Assembly: GCF_013423485.1 (NCBI RefSeq)
Contig: NZ_JABFFR010000023.1
Location: 186,001-250,000 of the forward strand
Direction: 5' to 3'
DNA: 64,000 nucleotides
From: Azospirillum oleiclasticum
GTDB taxonomy: Bacteria > Pseudomonadota > Alphaproteobacteria > Azospirillales > Azospirillaceae
The notes beneath the pieces are model-generated. The model was not told where the DNA came from, did no database searches, and worked only from the letters and a program-made list of their open reading frames with translations. Each line of letters starts with the position of its first letter. The first letter of the stretch is position 1. Below, one piece after another: positions 8,763 to 15,101 of this stretch. Made by a program: the position numbers and the translations under genes.

Positions 8763-9095
8763 ATGCCCCGATTGTTCGCCTGTCTGTTCGTCCTGATCCT
8801 TGCCGCGGCCCCGCTGTCGGCGCGCGCGGCGGACCGCCTTCCCGCCGTCGAGACGGTGCCCGCGCAGGTCGAGATGCCAAGCGTCGCGAACCGCTGGGGC
8901 ATGGTGCCGGGCGAGGCGCTGACCGTCGGCATCGGCGTCGTGGCCGGGGTGATCGCAATGGATATGATGGTCGGTTCGGCGCCGGCGTTGATCGCCGGGG
9001 CCGTGGCCGGGGCGCTGATCGGAAGCTGGTGGTTCGACGCCTACGGCCCGACCCTGAAGCCGATCACCGGTGCCATGAAGGGCGGCGCCATCTAG
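8763..9095 (+). CDS. Small exported or membrane protein, unknown function
   Basis: 110 residues. A signal peptide (FACLFVLILAAAPLSARAAD) is followed by a short polar stretch and two hydrophobic, glycine-rich helices (LTVGIGVVAGVIAMDMMVG and APALIAGAVAGALIGSWWF) that resemble glycine-zipper segments of small outer- or inner-membrane proteins. GGAGGG lies five bases before the ATG, so the start is well supported. No known domain was recognised. It diverges from the XRE regulator about 215 bp away and converges on mlaA across a shared terminator hairpin. Confidence 0.78.
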   Translation: MPRLFACLFVLILAAAPLSARAADRLPAVETVPAQVEMPSVANRWGMVPGEALTVGIGVVAGVIAMDMMVGSAPALIAGAVAGALIGSWWFDAYGPTLKPITGAMKGGAI

Positions 9096-9107
9096 GCAGC
9101 CTCGTCA

Positions 9108-9148
9108 GGATGTCCGGCCCGCCCGCCCGTGCGCAGGGCCGGACATCC
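9108..9148. terminator. Bidirectional stem-loop between convergent genes
   Basis: A perfect 13-bp stem, GGATGTCCGGCCC (9108-9120) with GGGCCGGACATCC (9136-9148), and a 15-base loop. It sits between the stops of the small membrane protein (9095) and mlaA (9163) and can serve both strands. There is no clear T-run, as is common at this GC content. Confidence 0.7.
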
Positions 9149-9162
9149 CGGTCGGGCGCCGT

Positions 9163-9861
9163 TCACTCCTCGGGGAACAGCGCGGTCTCCATGATCTCGC
9201 CGTTGGCGCAGGCCGCGCGGCGGTGCTGGAGATAGGCGCTGCGCTGCGCGGCGTACGCATCGACCGATGTGTGGTCGAAGGCGGCCAGCGCGGGTGCCGC
9301 GTCGAGCGCGCCCACCGCGCCTGCCGCAAGTACACCCGCCCACAGATCCTCCCCGGCCAGGGACAGGCCGCCGGCGATCATGGCGGCCTGTGCGGTCGCG
9401 TCGCGCAGCGTGCTCGGCCCGTAGAAGGGGATGATCAGGAACGGCCCCTCCGGGACGCCGTGGGCGCACAGGGCCTGGTCCATGTCCTCGGGGCGGGAGA
9501 CCAGCCCCATGGCTCCGGCGGCGTCCATCACCCCGGCCAGCCCGATGGTGGAGTTGATGGCGAAACGGGCGACGGCGACTCCGGCGTTGGCGAAGTCGCC
9601 CTGCAGTCCGCTCGACGCCGCGGTCACCGGTTCCCGCAGGTTGGCGATGGCGTTGCTGACGCCGTTGCGCAGCACGTCGGGCACGGTGCTGCGGTACAGC
9701 CCGGCGGCCGGGACCAGCACACCGTCGAGCACCGCGCGGTTGAAGCCGTGCACGGCCCGGTTCATCGGTTCCAAAGGGTCGCTCCAGAGGTCGGCGGCGG
9801 CTTGGCCGGGGCTGGCCAGGATGGCGGCGGCCACCGCCGCTGCAAGTATTGATTGCGCCAT
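9163..9861 (-). CDS. mlaA: MlaA/VacJ-family phospholipid-transport protein
   Basis: MlaA works in the Mla pathway, removing phospholipids from the outer leaflet of the outer membrane for retrograde transport. The 232-residue product has the family core: DPLEPMNRAVHGFNRAV at the start of the mature protein, then YRSTVPDVLRNGVSNAIANLREP, FAINSTIGLAGVMDAA and GPFLIIPFYGPSTLRDA. The start at 9861 has GGAGG six bases upstream; the frame is open for 62 more codons upstream without protein character. Its signal peptide ends in ASPGQAAAD and shows no lipobox cysteine, so this copy looks secreted rather than lipidated, unlike E. coli MlaA. No mlaBCDEF genes are nearby. Confidence 0.88.
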   Translation of the reverse strand: MAQSILAAAVAAAILASPGQAAADLWSDPLEPMNRAVHGFNRAVLDGVLVPAAGLYRSTVPDVLRNGVSNAIANLREPVTAASSGLQGDFANAGVAVARFAINSTIGLAGVMDAAGAMGLVSRPEDMDQALCAHGVPEGPFLIIPFYGPSTLRDATAQAAMIAGGLSLAGEDLWAGVLAAGAVGALDAAPALAAFDHTSVDAYAAQRSAYLQHRRAACANGEIMETALFPEE

Positions 9862-10193
9862 CCGGTGCCTCCATCGATAGACCCGCCGATGCCCACCGCA
9901 CCGACGTGGGGGGAACGCCGGTGCCGCGGCCGGGGGTTCACACCCGGTGCGGGGGCAAAGGAGGGACGGCCATCCGGGCCGGCAACATCCGTCGGGGTTC
10001 CACCGCCGGTGAGGCGTGCGTACGTACGCTGCAAGCCGCCACTGCATAGACGGCGGCGTACGCTCGCCTTGACAGGCGCCGCGTGCTTGCGGTCAAACCA
10101 TTCACGAACACGGTCCATAAATATCGCTCGCGGTGCGGTAGCCTTTCGGGCTAATCAATGCCGCGGGTCTGGAGCATCGCGTCGAGGGCGGTC
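9862..10193. other. Divergent intergenic region between mlaA and the 10194 gene
   Basis: 332 bp without a credible gene. It holds the ribosome site of mlaA, a perfect 12-bp palindrome GCGTACGTACGC at 10018-10029, a TTGACA hexamer at 10069-10074 and an AT-richer stretch at about 10110-10130. These are plausible divergent promoter parts, but no complete promoter could be assigned. Confidence 0.45.
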
Positions 10194-10622
10194 ATGGCGG
10201 TTTCCGAGGATGTGAAGAAGCGGTTTGCCGAGTACGTGAAGGTTCAGGCGCTCGGTGGACGCTACATCGACCGCGAGACGGAGAAGAAGATTCTCGAGGA
10301 CGGCGTGATGCGCTTCGAGCTGGGCCTGGACGACGGGCGCCAGATCATGCTGGGCGTGGCGTCCGACCAGGGATACGTCTTCGAGTCCGAGGCGGAGAAG
10401 AGGATCGCCGAGATCCTGGAGGATTACGCCGACAACGGGCGCATCGAGAAGCGGCAGTTCAACGACGCCGTCGGCTTCTACCGTCGCTTCTGCGCGTTCG
10501 GCGTGAGCGAGGACGAGGCGAGGAAGCGGATCAAGAAGATCATGATCGCCAACGGCTGGACGGCCAAGCGCAACGGCATGCTGGGCACCCGCCGCTGGTA
10601 CAACAAGGTCGAGGCCGAATAG
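10194..10622 (+). CDS. Small basic cytoplasmic protein, unknown function
   Basis: 142 residues, rich in Lys, Glu and Arg, with no signal peptide or membrane segment. The N-terminal part is helical (VSEDVKKRFAEYVKVQALGG), the middle has a short beta-type stretch (MRFELGLDDGRQIMLGVA), and the C-terminal half is helical again with basic patches (DEARKRIKKIMIANGW, GTRRWYNKVEAE). No known domain recognised; nucleic-acid binding is possible from the charge pattern but unproven. The ATG at 10194 has GAGG close upstream; an in-frame ATG at 10158 would add 12 residues but lacks a ribosome site. A strong intrinsic terminator follows directly. Confidence 0.78.
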   Translation: MAVSEDVKKRFAEYVKVQALGGRYIDRETEKKILEDGVMRFELGLDDGRQIMLGVASDQGYVFESEAEKRIAEILEDYADNGRIEKRQFNDAVGFYRRFCAFGVSEDEARKRIKKIMIANGWTAKRNGMLGTRRWYNKVEAE

Positions 10623-10654
10623 GCGTACGGCTTCGGCGCATAGCGCATACACGA

Positions 10655-10690
10655 GAAAGGCCGCCGGTCACCCGGCGGCCTTTCTTGTTC
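10655..10690 (+). terminator. Intrinsic terminator
   Basis: Perfect 13-bp stem GAAAGGCCGCCGG / CCGGCGGCCTTTC (10655-10667 and 10672-10684) with a 4-base loop, then TTGTTC. It lies 33 bp after the stop of the small basic protein and 22 bp beyond the stop of the convergent gene at 10712, so it may act for both. Confidence 0.85.
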
Positions 10691-10711
10691 GGGCCTCGAT
10701 GCGCCGTGCGC

Positions 10712-11581
10712 TTACTTGGCGCTGATGCGGGCCATGGTCAGGGTGGTCAGCGCGGCGATGCCGCGGTCGGCCGCCACACGTGCCTGGGCATGGGTCATCC
10801 AGCTTCCGGTCTCCGGGTCGATCGGGGCCGGCAGCTTGGCCAGCTCGTCCACCGTTCCAGCGAGATCATCCGCCGACAGCCGGGCGCGTGCGTCCTGCAC
10901 GATGGCGTACGCGCTGTCCGCCGGGGGCGTGTCCAGGCGGACGATGTAGGTGAAGTGGGTGACCGCGGAGGACACGCTGGTGTACCAGCCGCCGGCCTCC
11001 TTCTGGGCCGGAACCGGCACGCCGGCGCTCACCGCCGCCGAGGCCGCGCGCGGGAAGTCGGCGCGCAGCTGGGCGCGGCTGGGGATGCCGGTGCTGGCGA
11101 AGGAGGCGAAGCCGGCGACCGCCTTCTCGATGTCCGCGTCCTTGCCGGCGATCGCGCGCAGCGTGGCGAGCTCGCTGTCGAAGGGGCCGGTGCGGCGCAG
11201 CGCGTTGCGCAGCTCGCCGACCGCCAGGGCCAGCGTGGCCGAACGCAGGTCGGTGGCGGTGGCCGCCCCGCCCGCGATGCTGCCGGAGAGCTTGCCGACC
11301 TGCTCGCCCAGCGCCGCGACCTTCTGCTCCATCTCGCCCAGCGAGCGGCCGACGCGCGCCTGTTCGGCGTCGAGCTTGCGCACGGGGTCGGGAAGGCCGG
11401 CCAGCTTGGTCACCGCCGGCACCCAGTACGGGGTCGCCACGATCGCCGCGGCGGTGCCGAGCAGCGACAGGACGAGCGCCACCACCACCGTGCCCGCGCC
11501 GCCGCGGCGCACGATGACGGTCTGGGGCGCCGGAGTGGCCGTCGCGGATTGGGGAGTCGTCTGGCTTTCGGAATCGCTCAT
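10712..11581 (-). CDS. Mitofilin-like (Mic60/COG4223-type) membrane protein A
   Basis: 289 residues. A Ser/Thr/Pro/Gln-rich cytoplasmic tail, one membrane helix at about 29-50 (GTVVVALVLSLLGTAAAIVA), a coiled coil at about 65-105 (LDAEQARVGRSLGEMEQKV) and a helical C-terminal domain. That domain matches the two neighbouring proteins: VGELRNALRRTGPFDSELATL followed about 30 residues later by STGIPSRAQLRADF, and a terminal segment DARARLSADDLAGTVDELAKL then HAQARVAADRGI. This pattern is that of the mitofilin-type proteins of alphaproteobacteria, which bend membranes at cristae-like junctions. It diverges from paralogue B across 410 bp. The ATG at 11581 was chosen since the upstream open frame is not protein-like. 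Confidence 0.8.
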   Translation of the reverse strand: MSDSESQTTPQSATATPAPQTVIVRRGGAGTVVVALVLSLLGTAAAIVATPYWVPAVTKLAGLPDPVRKLDAEQARVGRSLGEMEQKVAALGEQVGKLSGSIAGGAATATDLRSATLALAVGELRNALRRTGPFDSELATLRAIAGKDADIEKAVAGFASFASTGIPSRAQLRADFPRAASAAVSAGVPVPAQKEAGGWYTSVSSAVTHFTYIVRLDTPPADSAYAIVQDARARLSADDLAGTVDELAKLPAPIDPETGSWMTHAQARVAADRGIAALTTLTMARISAK

Positions 11582-11991
11582 TGAGGAGGCCCCCGTGTCG
11601 TCTGCCGGTTGAAGCTTGTACGACTGATACAGAGGCACGCGCGAGAACTCAACGGCGACTTGCGGCGTTGGCCGATTCGCCGCTCCGCAGCATGCGTTTG
11701 TCATCACCTCGGGCAATCGAACCGCTGCCGTCGCACGGAGGTGTCCGTCCACCGTGCCTACCACGGTGTGCCGAAACGTACGGAAGCGTCAACCGGACGT
11801 GCATCGCAGCATTTTATGCTCCCGTCCGGGCGTGATGCTTTGCTACTATTGCCATCCGTGCGGCCTGTCCGCCCGCGCCGATCCCGGGCGCGTGGCCGGT
11901 CGGCGCCCGAATCCAAGTGAGGGGGCGTGCCGGCGTGTCCACGCCCGCACGGACGGCCCGGATCCACGCGAACAGCCCGGATAGGTGAAGC
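11582..11991. other. Divergent intergenic region between mitofilin-like genes A and B
   Basis: 410 bp with no convincing gene. It should hold the promoters of both genes. An AT-richer piece near 11810-11855 includes TACTAT, a possible minus-10 element for gene B. A small perfect hairpin GGCGTG-TC-CACGCC lies at 11932-11945 in the probable leader of gene B. No known operator was recognised. Confidence 0.4.
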
Positions 11992-13368
11992 ATGGCCCAG
12001 CAGAACGGAAACGACCAGGTGGACACCCCGGACGGAGCGGCCGACGCCGCGCACACGCCGGTCGAGCGGCTCATCGAGCGATTCGGCGGCATCCGGCCGA
12101 TGGCCGAGAAGGTGGGTGTGCCGGTCAGCACCGTGCAGGGCTGGAAGAAGCGCGCCGCCATCCCCGGCGCCCGCCAGGCCGAGCTGCGCGCCGCCGCCGA
12201 GAAGCACGGCATCGCCTTCGCCGATGGTGAGCTGGACGGCGTCTTCCGCATGGAGGAGCCGGCCGTCGCCGAGGCGGCGGCCGCCGCGACCGCGGCCGAA
12301 CCGGCGCCCGAATCCGCCCCCGAGCCAGCGCCGGCCGTCGAGCCAGCGCCGGCCCCCGAGCCTGTGGCCGTGGCGCCCGCGGCGGAGCCCGCCGCCCCCA
12401 GCGTCTTCGCCGGTGCGCCGTCGCCGGTGTCGGCGCTGGCGCACGCGTATGTGCATGGTGTGGGCGACAAGCCGGCCGCGGCGGCGCCGGAACCGGCCGC
12501 CCCGCCGCCGGCCGACAGCGTCTTCGTCGGCGCACCGTCTCCGGTGTCGGCGCTGGCGCATGCGTACATGCACGGCGTCGGCCACGCGCCGGCCCCGGCC
12601 TCCTCCGGTGGCGGGGCCGGCGTCGCCGTGGTGGCGGCACTGCTGGCGATCATCGGCGCCGGTGCCGCGGTGACGGCGCCGCTGTGGTCGCCCGACTATC
12701 TCGAACGGTCCGGGCAGGTGTCCGGGCTGGAGACGCGGGTGAACGACCTCGAGGGCCGGCTGGGCTACGCGCTCACCACCGGCACCTCGCTGTCCGACCG
12801 GGTCGCCGCGCTGGAGAAGGCGGCCGCGGCGATGGACCGCAAGGTGGCCGGAATCGGCGCTCTGGCGGTGCGCGACCTGCGCGAGGCGCTGGCGGGTGGC
12901 ACGCCCTTCGCCAGCGAGCTGGCCGCCGTGCGCGCGTCGGGCATCGCCGACGACGCGTCCGGGGTCGCCCTCGACGCCATCGCCCCCTTCGCCGCGAAGG
13001 GCATTCCGACCCGCGACCAGGTGGTGCAGCGCTTCGCGTGGCAGGTGCCGGCGGTGGTGCGCGCGGACATGGGCGGGCTCGACTCCGGCCTCGGCGAGCG
13101 GGTGCTGGGCTGGGTCACCGGGGTGGCCGGGGTGCTGCGCCTGCCGGTGTCCGACAGCTCCGACGGCCAGAGCACGCCAGCCCTGATGGCGCGCGCCGCC
13201 GGCATGCTGGAGCGTGGGGAGTTCGCCGCCGCCGCCGATCTGGTGTCGATGCTGCAGGGGCCGTCCGCCGCCGCCGTCCAGCCCTGGCTGGCGGAGGCGC
13301 GGGCGCGCATCGCCGCGGACAACGCCAGCGCCCTGCTGACCAAGCGTGTCGCGACCCTGCTTCCCTGA
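11992..13368 (+). CDS. Mitofilin-like membrane protein B with N-terminal HTH-like domain
   Basis: 458 residues in four parts. Residues 20-75 resemble the carph-isopro/Cro-like HTH (ERLIERFGGIRPMAEKVGV, then VSTVQGWKKRAAIPGARQ). Residues 85-205 are a Pro/Ala/Glu-rich linker holding two copies of a 22-residue motif, SVFxGAPSPVSALAHAY plus xHGVG, at 137-158 and 176-197. A membrane helix follows at about 209-229, then a coiled coil and a mitofilin-type domain: VRDLREALAGGTPFASELAAV, then AAKGIPTRDQVVQRF, ending AGMLERGEFAAAADLVSML and EARARIAADNAS. The C-terminal region is clearly paralogous to A and C. An HTH joined through a membrane helix to such a domain is unusual. The dynamin-like gene follows on the same strand after a hairpin. 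Confidence 0.82.
   Translation: MAQQNGNDQVDTPDGAADAAHTPVERLIERFGGIRPMAEKVGVPVSTVQGWKKRAAIPGARQAELRAAAEKHGIAFADGELDGVFRMEEPAVAEAAAAATAAEPAPESAPEPAPAVEPAPAPEPVAVAPAAEPAAPSVFAGAPSPVSALAHAYVHGVGDKPAAAAPEPAAPPPADSVFVGAPSPVSALAHAYMHGVGHAPAPASSGGGAGVAVVAALLAIIGAGAAVTAPLWSPDYLERSGQVSGLETRVNDLEGRLGYALTTGTSLSDRVAALEKAAAAMDRKVAGIGALAVRDLREALAGGTPFASELAAVRASGIADDASGVALDAIAPFAAKGIPTRDQVVQRFAWQVPAVVRADMGGLDSGLGERVLGWVTGVAGVLRLPVSDSSDGQSTPALMARAAGMLERGEFAAAADLVSMLQGPSAAAVQPWLAEARARIAADNASALLTKRVATLLP
12400..12582 (+). repeat. Duplicated 22-residue coding motif
   Basis: Two in-frame copies (12400-12465 and 12517-12582) encode SVFxGAPSPVSALAHAYxHGVG, spaced 39 codons apart. Amino acids are almost identical while several codons differ at third positions, which suggests the peptide, not the DNA, is conserved. 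Confidence 0.85.
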
Positions 13369-13382
13369 CCGGTGCCGCATCG

Positions 13383-13415
13383 CCGCCGCGGCGCACCGCG
13401 TACGCGCCGCGGCGG
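13383..13415 (+). terminator. GC-rich stem-loop after mitofilin-like gene B
   Basis: A perfect 12-bp stem CCGCCGCGGCGC / GCGCCGCGGCGG with a 9-base loop, starting 15 bp after the stop of gene B. There is no T-run, so it may be a partial terminator or an mRNA-end stabiliser ahead of the dynamin-like gene. Confidence 0.55.
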
Positions 13416-13582
13416 CCGATCGTCCCCGTGCTGTATTTTGATACGCCACGCCGGTCCGCAGCCGTGCTAAAGAGGCGGCGTCCGGCCGTCCTGCTCACGG
13501 GGCGGCCACCGGCCATCCCGTTCATGGTGCGCCCTTCGGCCGCGTGGCCGGCAAGCCGTTCAGCAAGAGGGTTCGTCGCCGT

Positions 13583-15085
13583 ATGAATTCCAGGCAAGCA
13601 CTCCAGCAGCGCCTCACGGGCCTGGAAAGCCACCTGCGTTCGGAAAACCCGGTCCTGCTGCCGATCATCCCGACCTTCCGGGATTTCGACCGGGTGCTCT
13701 GCAAGCTCGGCCTGCTGAAGAACGACGAGTCGCTGGCGACGCGGATTCCCTGGTGGCCGATGATCGCGGTGCTCGGCACCTTCTCGTCGGGCAAGTCCAC
13801 CTTCATCAACAGCTACCTCCAGGCGCCGTTGCAGAGCACCGGCAACCAGGCGGTGGACGACAAGTTCACGGTGGTCTGCTACGGCGCCGACACCCGGCAC
13901 GAGGCGCTGCCGGGCACCGCGCTGAACGCCGACCCGCGCTTTCCCTTCTACCGGATCAGCGACGAGATCGAGAAGGTCGCGGCCGGGGAGGGCAAGCGCA
14001 TCGACAGCTACCTCCAGCTCAAGACGCTGGCGAGCGAGCGTATCCGCGGCAAGATCCTGATCGATTCGCCGGGCTTCGACGCCGACGACCAGCGCCGCTC
14101 GATCCTGCGGCTGACCGATCACATCATCGACCTGTCGGACCTCGTGCTGGTCTTCTTCGACGCCCGCCATCCGGAGCCGGGCGCCATGCAGGACACGCTG
14201 CGGCTGCTGGTGTCCAAGACCGTACGCCGCGCCGACGCCCGCAAGTTCCTCTACATCCTCAACCAGATCGACACGACCGCGAAGGAGGACAACGCGGAGG
14301 CGGTGTTCGGCGCGTGGCAGCGCTCGGTCGCCGGGGCCGGGCTGGTCAGCGGCCGCTTCTACGGCATCTACGACCGGGCGTCGGCCGGCGTGATCGAGGA
14401 CGAGGCCAAGCGCGCCCGCTACGAGCAGAAGTGTGCGACCGACCTGACCGAGATCTACGGCCGCATCGCGGAGGTGGAGATCGGCCGCGGCTACCGCATC
14501 GTCGGCATGCTGGACAGCATCGCCAAGGAGGTGGAGGGCGAACTGATCCCGGTGGTGCAGACCGCCATCGCCCGCTGGCGCCGCCGCGTGCTTTGGGGCG
14601 ACGCGCTGTGGCTGGCGCTGCTGCTGGGCGCCATCGGCGGCGTGGTCTACGCCGCCGGCACGGACAGCGTGCCGCCCTTCCTGACCTGGCTGATGGAATG
14701 GCAGCCGGCGTGGCTGGCCGGGCTGCCGGTGCGGGCGGTGGCGGCGCTGCTGCTGCTGCTCGGTCTGTTCGGGGCGGGGCATTTGTGGATCCGCCGGCTT
14801 ATGGCGCGTGGCATCGCCGGCAAGCTGCCGGAGCGCATGGGCGAGGCCGACCTCAACCCGCGCAACGCCTTCCTGAAGAACACCGGGCTGTTCCGCAGCA
14901 TCCTCAGCTCCTCGCCGGTCGGCTGGGGGCGGGGTGCCCGCAAGCGCATCTTCGCCATCCGCGAGGCGGTGGCCGCGCATGTGCAGCGGCTGAACGACAT
15001 CCACACCGACCCGGCGGGCCGGCGCAAGCCCGACGCCGCACCGGCGCCCGCCGCCGGCGAGACGACCAACGCACCGATCGCATGA
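13583..15085 (+). CDS. Dynamin-superfamily GTPase with C-terminal membrane helices
   Basis: 500 residues. Dynamin-type GTPase motifs: G1 P-loop GTFSSGKST at 65-73, a G2 threonine near residue 96, G3 DSPGFD at 161-166 and G4 NQID at 227-230. The segment before the G domain (VLLPIIPTFRDFDRVLCKLG) recalls EHD-type dynamins. After a helical stalk come two hydrophobic segments at about 341-358 and 384-402, so the protein is probably membrane-anchored, then a C-terminal cytoplasmic tail. Bacterial dynamins remodel or fuse membranes. It lies between two mitofilin-like genes, and the next ORF starts 16 bp after its stop. ATG 13583 is preferred; a GTG at 13544 has no ribosome site. Long opposite-strand ORFs here are shadows. 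Confidence 0.88.
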   Translation: MNSRQALQQRLTGLESHLRSENPVLLPIIPTFRDFDRVLCKLGLLKNDESLATRIPWWPMIAVLGTFSSGKSTFINSYLQAPLQSTGNQAVDDKFTVVCYGADTRHEALPGTALNADPRFPFYRISDEIEKVAAGEGKRIDSYLQLKTLASERIRGKILIDSPGFDADDQRRSILRLTDHIIDLSDLVLVFFDARHPEPGAMQDTLRLLVSKTVRRADARKFLYILNQIDTTAKEDNAEAVFGAWQRSVAGAGLVSGRFYGIYDRASAGVIEDEAKRARYEQKCATDLTEIYGRIAEVEIGRGYRIVGMLDSIAKEVEGELIPVVQTAIARWRRRVLWGDALWLALLLGAIGGVVYAAGTDSVPPFLTWLMEWQPAWLAGLPVRAVAALLLLLGLFGAGHLWIRRLMARGIAGKLPERMGEADLNPRNAFLKNTGLFRSILSSSPVGWGRGARKRIFAIREAVAAHVQRLNDIHTDPAGRRKPDAAPAPAAGETTNAPIA

Positions 15086-15101
15086 CCTGGGAGATGCGCC
15101 C

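Noticed and set aside
9900..10010. Possible riboswitch in the mlaA leader (stacked GC hairpins)
   Set aside because: No conserved core of cobalamin, TPP, FMN or SAM riboswitches could be found.
13115..15004. 629-codon minus-strand frame opposite the dynamin-like gene
   Set aside because: Low-complexity His/Arg/Gln composition; the plus-strand frame has all GTPase motifs.
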